From JANQIO01 sp038746745 (GTDB lineage Bacteria; Pseudomonadota; Gammaproteobacteria; Pseudomonadales; Halieaceae), in contig JBCDKJ010000006.1 in assembly GCA_038746745.1 (NCBI GenBank), positions 1 to 64,000 of the forward strand: DNA of 64,000 bases. Direction: 5' to 3'. The position numbers and the translations under genes are program-made. Under the pieces are notes generated by a model. That model did not search any database. It was not told where the DNA came from and worked only from the letters and a program-made list of their open reading frames with translations. Positions 8,475-16,751 of the stretch are shown piece after piece. Numbering within the stretch: the first letter of the stretch is position 1; each line of letters opens with the position of its first letter.

Positions 8475-8497
8475 AAAGTTGCATAATATGCAACTTT
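8475..8497. promoter_or_regulatory. 23-base palindromic operator between divergent operons
   Basis: The arms AAAGTTGCAT (8475-8484) and ATGCAACTTT (8488-8497) are perfect reverse complements separated by three bases. The site lies 8 bases before the proposed SDR start and 34 bases before the aldehyde dehydrogenase ATG. It is the natural binding site of the XRE-cupin regulator encoded in the minus-strand operon; binding is inferred. Confidence 0.7.
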
Positions 8498-8531
8498 ATT
8501 TGACTCTGTCCAGCCTATTGGAGAATGTGCA

Positions 8532-9950
8532 ATGGCTAAAGCTGCCAACAGCTTCAAGGTGATTTCGCCGGTGGATGGGCGTGTTTATGTCGAGCGCCCG
8601 TTTGCGTCGTCCGCCGACATAGAGACGGCGCTGGCCCAGGCGGAGGCGTCTCGGATGCTCTGGCGCAAGCTACCAGTGCCGCAGCGAAGTGCAGTCGTTG
8701 TGGCATTTAGTGAGGCGATGTCCCAGCGAGCGGACGCACTTGCAGAAGCTCTCACCTGGCAAATGGGCAGACCCCTGTCACAGGCCGACGAAACACCGCG
8801 TCTGGCCGCAGTGACTCGGCATGCCGCTGAGCGGGTGGAAGAGGCCCTGGCGCCGCGGGTGTTCCCGTCAGAGCACCTGGACGGACGCAATATCGCGCGT
8901 CTGGCGCAGCCCGCGCCCACCGGGCTGCATCTGTCGATTTGCGCCTGGAACTATCCTACTGCCATGCTGGGTTCGCTGGTTTGCGCGCCCCTGTTGGCGG
9001 GCAATGTCGTGGTGCTCAAGCATTCGCCGCAAACGCCGGTCATTGCGGAGTTAGCCGAGGAGGCCTGGCGAAATGCAGGAGGCCCGCTCGGAGTGTTTCA
9101 GAGCCTGCATCTGGCGCACGCTGACGCGGAGGCCCTGATTCGGGCAGGCCGATTTGACGCGATCAACTTCATTGGGTCGGTAAGGTCCGGTCGACACATT
9201 GCCATGCTCGCTGCGGAGAGCCTGACCGATGTCAAACTTGAGCTGGGAGGAAAAGATCCGACCTATATTCGCGGCGATGCCGATCTCGATCTGCTGGTGC
9301 CGCAGATTGCCGAGGGTTGCTATTCCAATTCGGGTCAGTCCTGCTGCTCGGTAGAGCGCATTTACGTGGATGCGTCGATTCACGACCGCCTTGTTGACCG
9401 CTTGCAGGCTGAAACCGCGAACTGGACACTGGGGCACCCGGTAGACGAAGAGCCCAGCATTGGTCCGCTCTGGCGTGCGCAGGCAGCAGACTATGTGCGA
9501 GAACAGATAGCGTCGGCGGAGGCGCAGGGTGCCCAGCGCCTGCTCGGTGATGCCCGCTTTGCGCTGGACCGGCCAGGGTCGGCCTATGTAGCGCCGGAAG
9601 TCCTCACCCGAGTCACCTCAGACATGACCATTATGCGCGATGAGTTGTTTGGCCCGGTGGCCTGTGTACAGTCTGTCGCCAGTGATGCTGAGGCCATCCG
9701 CTTGATGAACGATTCACCTTACGGTTTGACCGCCAGCGTGTGGACAGAAGACACAGAACTGGGGCTGGATCTGCTGGACCAGCTCGATGCTGGCACGGTG
9801 TATTTGAACCGCTGCGACCACGCTGATCTGTATCTGCCCTGGGGCGGGGTCAAGCGCTCCGGTATTGGCCGCAATAATGGGGTAGCTGGGCTGCAGTCGG
9901 CTACTGCTTTGAAGGCTTTTCATATCAATACGGCGGCGTCTGAATCTTGA
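8532..9950 (+). CDS. Aldehyde dehydrogenase (NAD(P)-dependent)
   Basis: A 472-residue aldehyde dehydrogenase. The cofactor pocket motif CAWNYP is near residue 138, the ELGGKD block holds the general base E237, and the catalytic cysteine is C271 in NSGQSCCSV. The C-terminal ELFGPV.CV and ASVWTED blocks and WGGVKRSGIGRNNG are also family-typical. It converts an aldehyde to the acid. It starts the plus-strand operon, directly across the palindrome from the SDR, and overlaps the next gene by four bases. In a gamma-glutamylation route it would take the PuuC role, oxidising a gamma-glutamyl-amino-aldehyde. Specificity is inferred from context only. Confidence 0.9.
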   Translation: MAKAANSFKVISPVDGRVYVERPFASSADIETALAQAEASRMLWRKLPVPQRSAVVVAFSEAMSQRADALAEALTWQMGRPLSQADETPRLAAVTRHAAERVEEALAPRVFPSEHLDGRNIARLAQPAPTGLHLSICAWNYPTAMLGSLVCAPLLAGNVVVLKHSPQTPVIAELAEEAWRNAGGPLGVFQSLHLAHADAEALIRAGRFDAINFIGSVRSGRHIAMLAAESLTDVKLELGGKDPTYIRGDADLDLLVPQIAEGCYSNSGQSCCSVERIYVDASIHDRLVDRLQAETANWTLGHPVDEEPSIGPLWRAQAADYVREQIASAEAQGAQRLLGDARFALDRPGSAYVAPEVLTRVTSDMTIMRDELFGPVACVQSVASDAEAIRLMNDSPYGLTASVWTEDTELGLDLLDQLDAGTVYLNRCDHADLYLPWGGVKRSGIGRNNGVAGLQSATALKAFHINTAASES

Positions 9951-10738
9951 ACCTGCCCGACCAGTCGGAACTGGACGATTGCCGCGCAGCATCCGTCATA
10001 CTGGTCCCGGGTCAAAGCGTCGTCCGACTGTTCTCGGAGCACGCAGGCCACAGGATTCCGACGCCGTGGCAGGATTTGGGTCTGGATCGAGCGCTGCTGC
10101 TGAGCCACTTTGGCGTGGATATAGGTGCGGCTGATATCACGCATCTGCTGGCGGACCAGACCGGCGCTCCGGCTGCGCTTGCCAGGTACTCTCGACTGTT
10201 TCTGGATTACAACCGTTCGCCTTCGCACTGGGATTTCGCACGCCCGGATCTGGCCGGTATACCGGTGCCGGGCAACCTGTCTATAGACAATGCTGAGCAT
10301 GCGGCGCGCCGGTACGTGGCGGGGGAGCCGCTGGAATTGGCACTGCGGTTGTTATTGGCGACGCCAGGCGTGCTCATGACGATTCACAGCTTTACCCGCT
10401 GGTGGGATGGCGAGCGTCGATCGGTGGATATTGGTATTACCTGTGCCCACAACCATCCGCTGATCGATGGCGTGTCAGACTACTTTGCGAGGACTGCGCC
10501 AGACCTGGGCCTGCGTTACGGTCGCGATACGCCCTACGCGTATAATCCCGCCTACGCCAATACGCTGACCCAGCACACCTCTGCTGCGGGGCAGATCGGG
10601 TTTCAGGTGGAAATCTGCAATGATGTCACCGCCAGCCCCGAACAAATGGATGCGATGCTGACCCTGCTCACCGGCGCGGTGCAGTGGCTGGAAGTGGCGT
10701 CTACCGATGCGGGCGTCGGATCAGCGACAGGGGATTAG
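9947..10738 (+). CDS. N-formylglutamate amidohydrolase-like hydrolase
   Basis: A 263-residue protein of the N-formylglutamate amidohydrolase family (HutG/FGase fold). Signature parts are FSEHAGHRIP near residue 29-38 with a metal-binding Glu/His, HFGVDIGA (about 53-60), YSRLFLDYNR (about 80-89) and the GVLMTIHSFTRWW segment (about 143-155), with a late FQVEICND strand. The family removes formyl or acyl groups from N-substituted glutamate or related amides using a metal. The start is TTG at 9947, overlapping the aldehyde dehydrogenase stop by four bases. No histidine-degradation genes are nearby, so the substrate here is probably a glutamyl-amide made by the GS-like ligase and then oxidised, taking the PuuD role. 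That is inference. Confidence 0.8.
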   Translation: MNLPDQSELDDCRAASVILVPGQSVVRLFSEHAGHRIPTPWQDLGLDRALLLSHFGVDIGAADITHLLADQTGAPAALARYSRLFLDYNRSPSHWDFARPDLAGIPVPGNLSIDNAEHAARRYVAGEPLELALRLLLATPGVLMTIHSFTRWWDGERRSVDIGITCAHNHPLIDGVSDYFARTAPDLGLRYGRDTPYAYNPAYANTLTQHTSAAGQIGFQVEICNDVTASPEQMDAMLTLLTGAVQWLEVASTDAGVGSATGD

Positions 10739-10905
10739 TCCAGATAGCCCGCTGGTAGGCGCCGCCAGCGAGTGGCCTGTTCATAGGCATAGCCCATGGC
10801 GATCAGCAGCCCGTCATCGTGCCGGCGAGCGACCAGACCGAATCCAAAGGGCATTCCTCGCGCATCGAACCCGCCCCGGAATACGATTTCCTGGTGTCGT
10901 TTTAT
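10735..10905 (-). pseudogene. C-terminal remnant of an amidase-signature enzyme
   Basis: Reading the minus strand from about 10905 to the TAA at 10735-10737 gives an open frame whose sequence includes GGFDARGMPFGFGLVARRHD and AMGYAYEQATRWRRLPAG. This is the usual end of amidase-signature (AS) hydrolases, where a G.P.G..LV.RR.DD motif precedes the last helix. Upstream the similarity fades and an in-frame stop occurs near 10963, so only about 55 codons survive. There is no catalytic Ser-Ser-Lys region. The stop overlaps the last codons of the N-formylglutamate-amidohydrolase-like gene. It is probably what is left of an amidase that belonged to the same locus. Confidence 0.7.
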
Positions 10906-11008
10906 ATTTCTCAGCGAAGCGGCGTATCTGTCTGTGTTAGTGTATTCTGCGTGAACGTGGTGCTATCCAGCACTTTCAAAGTATTCGGTTCTTACGCATT
11001 AGATAACT

Positions 11009-11326
11009 ATGAAGATATTTCTTCTCAGTGTTGTGCTCACCTGTGCTGCTACGGGTAGTGTTCCGGCTCTAGCCTGTGCTGATCACGCGATGTTTGATCA
11101 CCACGATCTGATAGCGATGTATAAAATTGCGTTTAGAAAGCCGGCCTCTCGGGATGAGAACGATGAAGCAGCGGCCAGGGAGGCTTACCGAGCACGAATG
11201 GCCGATGCACGCTCGCGATATTTTAGCCGCCTCAAGGTGCGGCCAGCCTCGGAGCCCGATACAGCACAAAAGCAACAGGCGGAAGCGCAAGCCGATGTTC
11301 TAGAGGCGGACGCGGTTAGCGACTGA
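11009..11326 (+). CDS. Small secreted protein, function unknown
   Basis: A 105-residue protein with a clear signal peptide (MKIFLLSVVLTCAATGSVPALA, cleavage near residue 22), then a short His/Asp-rich segment (CADHAMFDHHD) and a charged, alanine-rich helical tail with many Arg, Glu and Gln. I do not recognise the family. The cysteine right after ALA could make it a lipoprotein, but the -3 position is alanine, so the lipobox is poor. The start ATG lacks a strong Shine-Dalgarno sequence. It stands alone between the amidase remnant and a convergent amidohydrolase gene. Confidence 0.55.
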   Translation: MKIFLLSVVLTCAATGSVPALACADHAMFDHHDLIAMYKIAFRKPASRDENDEAAAREAYRARMADARSRYFSRLKVRPASEPDTAQKQQAEAQADVLEADAVSD

Positions 11327-11337
11327 CGTTAACTATA

Positions 11338-11356
11338 CCTGGGCGAAAGCACCAGG
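11338..11356. terminator. GNRA-tetraloop hairpin after the small secreted gene
   Basis: CCTGGGC and GC(A)CCAGG form a 7-base stem with one bulged A around a GAAA loop, 12 bases after a stop codon. There is no T-run, so the terminator role is weak. Confidence 0.3.
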
Positions 11357-11415
11357 CGCAGGAGACGGAAAAGCCAACTGGGGCGAGTATTTATTCGCAC
11401 AAAGCCACCAACTGA

Positions 11416-13065
11416 TCAGTTAGATGCGAAGACGTTCTGATAAATTGAACGCAATGCAAACATCCCTATACCTAGATAATGTCTGACACCCTTGGCGTTA
11501 TATTCTGCAATATCTAGCAAGGCAAGCCTCGCTGCTTGATCATAGAATCGACTCTGATGGTACACGGCTTGTATCGCGTCAAAGGCGGAAATATCTTCTA
11601 AGGGGTTGGATGCCAACAGCATCATCGCCGCTTTCTTACCCACTGCAATAGACCCATGCGTTGCATCCAAGCCTTCATACTCCGCAGGTCTTATCGTTGC
11701 TGCTTTTAATATGTCCGCATTGGGCATCCCCGCTTCGGACAGATACCACATCTCATCATGCATGCCGTATCCAGCAGGAGCCATGAGATCGCCGTTATCA
11801 GTGCCAATGAGAACCTTGACGCCCGCGGCATTTGCCTTGACGGTCAACTCAACACCCAGTGTGAAAAAATCGTAGAAGTCCTGTTCAAGACCGGGCGTTT
11901 CAGCAAAACGTCCTGCATACTTTTCTCCCTCTTGTACCCAACCGAGTAAAAAAGTGTCGGGAACAGTGCGTGTACTAGGGTCTGAGACGTACTCTCCTTT
12001 ATGGACGAGTGCCTCCCCTAAACGCGTAAGGTGAGTCGGTACATAGTAAGTGTTTGATGCCGCCAGAGTTTGCAACACATCATCACAAATCGCATCGTCT
12101 TGGCCCTCGATAATTTCGCGATACATAGGCCACAAAAGATGGTCGGTATTCGTTTCTTTAAACTCTGCGTACTCCTCGTGATTTAAGCGCACCGACTGAT
12201 CCATCGCCGACCTGTAACGTTCCTCATGTATGCTGCACGCTGTTGGTACTACCCTTCCATGCTCTATGCTGTCTTGCCCCGCGGCAATTGCCTGCTTCAG
12301 ACTCAGCGATTTCGGCATATGCCCGCCTACCTTTAAGCCCAGCTTGTGTGCCTCATCCACCATCGAGAAGTACGCCTCGGGGATCACCGTGTTATACGGC
12401 TTGATAAAATCAGCACCCCGGTCTTTGACGTATCGAGCGAGCTGTCTGCCTTCTTCCGGGGTAGTCGGTGCAAGATACGGCGATTCGATTTGCTCGCCTT
12501 GCTTAAAGGTGAGGCGTGGATTATGGACAGCGGCACTCCCAATGCTCGTAAAGTAGGGGCCAACCATCTCAGCAGCGTCAATTTTCCTGGCCCTTTCTCT
12601 ACTCCTCTGCATCGTCATTCCGCATCCTGCTTTAATGCAGTCGCCAATTAACTCTCGTGAATACAAGACACCGTTGGCAACAGCAGCGGGCATTGACGAA
12701 AACTCGTTTAAATCAAATGCATAATGTCCATGCATCTCCCACAGTCCAGGCATCAAATATTGGCCTTTGCCGTCAATTGACCGTACGCCTGTCAAGCTAT
12801 CATTTTCAGAAGCCGCGAATATCGCTTTGATCGAACTGTTTTCAATATGGACAGAACGGTCTCTAAGCAACTGCCCAGTTTCAACATCGACGATATGCAC
12901 GTTCTTGAGAAGAAGGGATGGAACGAACTCGCCGCCGGGCTTCACGGGCTTCAGTTCTGCCACTTTGAACACACCGACTAAAATCACAGAAAACCCGAGA
13001 AGGCAGATGGATAGCCACTTCACGGTGGCTAAAAGCCCTTTCAGCACTTTGAAAACAATACTCAT
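11416..13065 (-). CDS. Exported metal-dependent amidohydrolase (imidazolonepropionase/prolidase-like)
   Basis: A 549-residue amidohydrolase-superfamily protein with an N-terminal membrane segment (WLSICLLGFSVILVGVFKVA) that places the enzyme outside the inner membrane. The metal-site set is complete: HGH after LWEM, the lysine in DFIKPYN that is usually carboxylated, GGHMPKS, SIEHGR and IGTDNGD. Members with this arrangement include exported Xaa-Pro or Xaa-Arg dipeptidases. I chose ATG 13065 because GAGGAG lies six bases upstream; a longer frame to 13128 has no such site. It is a paralogue of the amidohydrolase at 22646-24256, sharing GPYFT/GPYYT, the EEG.QLA block and the metal motifs. It appears to be a single-gene unit. 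The substrate is unknown; a dipeptide or cyclic amide is likely. Confidence 0.8.
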   Translation of the reverse strand: MSIVFKVLKGLLATVKWLSICLLGFSVILVGVFKVAELKPVKPGGEFVPSLLLKNVHIVDVETGQLLRDRSVHIENSSIKAIFAASENDSLTGVRSIDGKGQYLMPGLWEMHGHYAFDLNEFSSMPAAVANGVLYSRELIGDCIKAGCGMTMQRSRERARKIDAAEMVGPYFTSIGSAAVHNPRLTFKQGEQIESPYLAPTTPEEGRQLARYVKDRGADFIKPYNTVIPEAYFSMVDEAHKLGLKVGGHMPKSLSLKQAIAAGQDSIEHGRVVPTACSIHEERYRSAMDQSVRLNHEEYAEFKETNTDHLLWPMYREIIEGQDDAICDDVLQTLAASNTYYVPTHLTRLGEALVHKGEYVSDPSTRTVPDTFLLGWVQEGEKYAGRFAETPGLEQDFYDFFTLGVELTVKANAAGVKVLIGTDNGDLMAPAGYGMHDEMWYLSEAGMPNADILKAATIRPAEYEGLDATHGSIAVGKKAAMMLLASNPLEDISAFDAIQAVYHQSRFYDQAARLALLDIAEYNAKGVRHYLGIGMFALRSIYQNVFASN

Positions 13066-13439
13066 ACCATTCTCCTCATCGAGCGCAGCATCACCTCTGC
13101 CTCGCAGCCAAAGCAAAACTGTTCGCAAAAGAACGGTTTGGCTCGAAGTCGATTACGTTCGCATTTACGCTGCCCTGAGCCTGGATTATGAAGTCAGGCT
13201 CTTTCGGTCTAGTGGGTAACGGGTGCTCCGCCATACGCATAGCGCCCGGCGATATCTCCAAAAAAAATCCCAACCGTTTTGGCCTTCCATCGTTTTGGCC
13301 TTCCATAATGAGTGCCGTAATTGCTGCAGTGGATGCTAGAGCGATTGCTGACGCTAAGGCAGAGCGGAATCAGCCAGCGCCGCTGGGTATCACGCTCGTC
13401 TTTGAAGAGATCAGCAAAAGTCACACTGATAGCCATGCG
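13066..13439. other. Gene-free stretch with a 16-base tandem repeat
   Basis: About 370 bases between the RND gene stop and the amidohydrolase start. CGTTTTGGCCTTCCAT occurs twice in tandem at 13275-13290 and 13291-13306. Short open frames exist on both strands but none resembles a known family or carries a good ribosome-binding site. The part nearest 13066 must hold the amidohydrolase promoter. Confidence 0.6.
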
Positions 13440-16400
13440 CTAGGCGGCGCGATCCGGTGCAGGTAACCGACGCCCGGTGCGGCGCAAGGCCTCTGAGAGG
13501 TCTTCAAGGATCATATAGCCGGACGGCACGACCAGCAGCGTCACCAGCGTTGCAAACATAACGCCAAAAGCGAGTGAGCACGCCATGGGGACGAGGAACG
13601 CGGCCTGAACACTCTTGTTGAGCATCAGCGGAGTTAGACCTGCAAATGTCGTTACAGAGGTGAGCACAATCGGACGGCAGCGAGACACCGCGGCATTCAG
13701 AACGGCCTCGTGCAATCCTTCACCCCTGCTGCGTCGATCATTGACGGAATGCACCAGCACCAGACTGGAGTTCACCACCACGCCGGTAGCGGCGACCATG
13801 CCCAGGATAGACATCATGGACATCGCAGGCAGGTAGCCCGCGAATTTCATGATGGCGTGGCCCCAGATGGCACCCATATAGGCAAAGGGGATTACGCTCA
13901 TAATGATCAAAGGTTGCAGGTAGGACTTCAGCGGTATCGCCAGCAGCGCATAGATCGCGAACATCGCCAGCATGAATCCCGGCCCGAGGCCGCTTAGCGT
14001 TTCCTGCTGGTCAGCCTGCGAGCCGAACAGTCGATAATCCACGCCCGGGTAGGGCGCCATAATTTTGCGCAGAGGTCCCGAGCGCAGGTCCGCGAGGATT
14101 TCATCCGGTGTAATCTGGGCGCGGTCGACGCCGGCGATAACGTTCACTACACGACGTCCGTCAGCGCGTCGAATGGTTGAGAATCCGCGGCCAAGCTCAG
14201 CACTTGCGACAGAAGAAAATGGGACCTCCGAGCCATCGGGCGTCCTTATGCGCATCGCGTCCAGCGAGCTGAGTGACTGGCGCTCCTCCTCGGTATAGCG
14301 AACCATCACGCGCACGTCGTCCCGCCCGCGCTGAATGCGCTGAGCTTCCTCACCGTAATAGGCCTGGCGAACCTGTCGTCCCAGGCTTTCCAGACTTAAT
14401 CCCAGGGCTTCACCCGAGGGCAGAATAGATAGTTTCAGTTCGCGTTTACCTGATCGGAAGGTATCGCGGATGTCGAAAACGCCAGGGTATTCAGCCAGCT
14501 TCATCCGCAACTGCTTGGCAACCTCACGCAGGTCTTCCACGTTATCGCCAGTGAATTGCAGGTCGAAGTCGTTGCCTGCGGCAAAAATTGACGTACCAAA
14601 CTGCAGGTCTACTACGTCGGCAATCGGGCCCGTTTTGTCTCGCCACATGTTGGCGATATCTTCTGTCGACAAGGTACGACGCTCGCTGGGAGATAGCTGC
14701 AGCCGCACCTCGGCAAGGTGTGAGCGAGAGGCAGTGCTGGATACGTCTATATCGCCACCACCGTTGCCGCCAAGGACTGTTAACAAATGTTCGATTGGAG
14801 GCGCGTCGGGGTAGCGACCATTGAGCTCCTTGCGCAGTGCTTCCGCTGAGGCCTGAAGCCGCTCAACCCCCTGTTTCGTCACGCTGGCGCTGGTGCCCAG
14901 CGGCATTGTTAGCGAAGCACTGACCTGGTCGCCAGTGATCGGCGGGAAGAAGCTGAACGCCAGCCGACCGCTGGCGAGGATAGACATCGCTACCATCAGT
15001 GCGACCAGGGCCAGCGTTGCAGTGGAGTAACGCGCGCGGATGGCCGTATCCGCCGCCCTTCGGAAGCGGGTATCAATGAGATGCTCCAGCCCAACTGCAA
15101 AGCGTTGCTGGGTTCTTAGCAGGAACTCGGCAAATCGGCCAAAATAGCCTGCCACATAGGCGGCATAGAGAGCGCTGGCGGTAAATACAACCAGCGCCAC
15201 ATACTGCCTGAGTGAGCTCACGAACACCGACAGTCCAATCGCCAGTATCGGCACCAGCATTAGACCAATTTCTGCAGAGGGGGACATAGCCCTCGCACGG
15301 CTCAGGTGGGAGGGCAGAATCATCTGCGATTCCACTAGGGAAAACACCAGACAACACACCACGGTAGATGCAATCACGCTCATGATCTGCCCGAGGAAGC
15401 CGGTAATAAACAGCAAGGGCAAAAACGCAGCCACTGTTGTCAGTACGCCAAACGTCACCGGGATCGTGACGCTCTGCGCGCCCTCCACTGCGCCGCGCAT
15501 GGCGTCGCCGGTGTGCTTTTGTCTAGAGTGAACGCTCTCGCCTATCACAATAGCGTCGTCCACCAGAATTCCCAGTACCAGGATAAAGCCAAACAGTGAA
15601 ATGGAGTCGATAGCTATGCCGACGGTGTCTACCAGAACAAAAGCGCCCAGGAATGCGACAGGCACTCCCAGGCTTACCCAGAACGCCAGCCGAGGTCGCA
15701 GGAACAGAGCCAGTAGTAGCAGAACCATGAGAAAGCCCTGGCGCCCGCCTTCAAACAGTGTACCCAGGCGCTCACGTAGCATCGTTGAGCTATCGTTCCA
15801 TACGATCAACTCTACGCCCTCGGGGAGCGTTTGTTGCGCTTCGCGCACGTATGCTTTAACAGTGCTGGCCAGGCGAAGAACGTCCTGCTCACCGATGCGC
15901 GACACCTGAATAAGTGCGGCAGGCTTGCCGTTAAAGGACATGCTCTGGTCAGTATCGGCAAAGCCGTCGATGATGGTGGCGACGTCCTTGAGCAGCAGCC
16001 GGGTGCCGTCAGCGCGTGTGCTGACCACCAGATTTTCAAACTCGTTGCCGCGGTAGGCCTGCCCCTGGGTTCGCACCAGAATCTCGCCACCACGGGTCTT
16101 GATAGAGCCGCCAGGAAGGTCCAGTGATCCCGACCGCACTGCGTCCGCCACCTGACTGAAGCTCAGGCCGTTACGTCGCAGCGAAGCTTCGGAAACTTCT
16201 ATCGATATCTCATAGGGGCGCGTGTTAGTAACGCTGACCTGGGTAACGTCAGGTAAGAGGGCGATGTCATCGCGGATCTGGTAGGCCAGCTCTTTCAGAA
16301 TTCTTTCGTTGTCCGAGCCGGTTAAAGTGATGTCGAGGACGCTGGAGCTGGTGCTGGTCACCAGGGTGGTCACGGACCGCTCCGTTTCTTCGGGGAACGT

Positions 16401-16751
16401 ATCAATAGAGTCGACTCGGTTTTTGACCTCGTCTATGGCTTTGGATTCATCCGTTGATTCGTAGAGCTCTACGTACACGCGACAGGCGCCTTCCTGCGCG
16501 TAGGAGCGAATCTCTTTCATTCCCTCGATACCGGTCAGTTCCTCCTCTATGCGCACGCAGACGGCCTCTTCCACTTCCACAGGCGAGGCTCCAAGGTAGG
16601 GGACAACCACCGTAATCAGTGGCAGTTCGACTTCAGGAAAAAGCTTGCGCTGCATCTGGGGCAGTGTGAACAGGCCCCCCAGTATCAGCAGCATCATCAA
16701 AAGGTTGGCCGCGACGTGATTTTTTGCGAACCATGCGATGACCGGTTTCAT
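13440..16751 (-). CDS. RND efflux transporter permease subunit
   Basis: A 1103-residue inner-membrane RND pump of the AcrB/MMPL-like hydrophobe-amphiphile type. It has the N-terminal WFAKNHVAANLLMM helix, a large periplasmic loop, the LGILVDDAIVIGESV helix with the proton-relay acidic residues, a second loop, and a final helix bundle with a NSSLVLVHSVN segment equivalent to the second half. Length fits the family, slightly long. It exports lipophilic or amphiphilic compounds by proton antiport together with the adaptor encoded just upstream; no outer-membrane channel gene is adjacent, so TolC-like protein must come from elsewhere. Start ATG 16751 overlaps the adaptor stop by four bases. The pair is divergent from the MarR gene and may share its operator region. 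Confidence 0.92.
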   Translation of the reverse strand: MKPVIAWFAKNHVAANLLMMLLILGGLFTLPQMQRKLFPEVELPLITVVVPYLGASPVEVEEAVCVRIEEELTGIEGMKEIRSYAQEGACRVYVELYESTDESKAIDEVKNRVDSIDTFPEETERSVTTLVTSTSSSVLDITLTGSDNERILKELAYQIRDDIALLPDVTQVSVTNTRPYEISIEVSEASLRRNGLSFSQVADAVRSGSLDLPGGSIKTRGGEILVRTQGQAYRGNEFENLVVSTRADGTRLLLKDVATIIDGFADTDQSMSFNGKPAALIQVSRIGEQDVLRLASTVKAYVREAQQTLPEGVELIVWNDSSTMLRERLGTLFEGGRQGFLMVLLLLALFLRPRLAFWVSLGVPVAFLGAFVLVDTVGIAIDSISLFGFILVLGILVDDAIVIGESVHSRQKHTGDAMRGAVEGAQSVTIPVTFGVLTTVAAFLPLLFITGFLGQIMSVIASTVVCCLVFSLVESQMILPSHLSRARAMSPSAEIGLMLVPILAIGLSVFVSSLRQYVALVVFTASALYAAYVAGYFGRFAEFLLRTQQRFAVGLEHLIDTRFRRAADTAIRARYSTATLALVALMVAMSILASGRLAFSFFPPITGDQVSASLTMPLGTSASVTKQGVERLQASAEALRKELNGRYPDAPPIEHLLTVLGGNGGGDIDVSSTASRSHLAEVRLQLSPSERRTLSTEDIANMWRDKTGPIADVVDLQFGTSIFAAGNDFDLQFTGDNVEDLREVAKQLRMKLAEYPGVFDIRDTFRSGKRELKLSILPSGEALGLSLESLGRQVRQAYYGEEAQRIQRGRDDVRVMVRYTEEERQSLSSLDAMRIRTPDGSEVPFSSVASAELGRGFSTIRRADGRRVVNVIAGVDRAQITPDEILADLRSGPLRKIMAPYPGVDYRLFGSQADQQETLSGLGPGFMLAMFAIYALLAIPLKSYLQPLIIMSVIPFAYMGAIWGHAIMKFAGYLPAMSMMSILGMVAATGVVVNSSLVLVHSVNDRRSRGEGLHEAVLNAAVSRCRPIVLTSVTTFAGLTPLMLNKSVQAAFLVPMACSLAFGVMFATLVTLLVVPSGYMILEDLSEALRRTGRRLPAPDRAA

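Noticed and set aside
9947..10738. Histidine utilisation hutG
   Set aside because: The fold fits, but no other hut genes are present and the neighbours are those of a gamma-glutamylation route.
13091..13466. Small open frames between the amidohydrolase and RND genes
   Set aside because: Short, overlapping on both strands, interrupted by a tandem repeat and without recognisable motifs.
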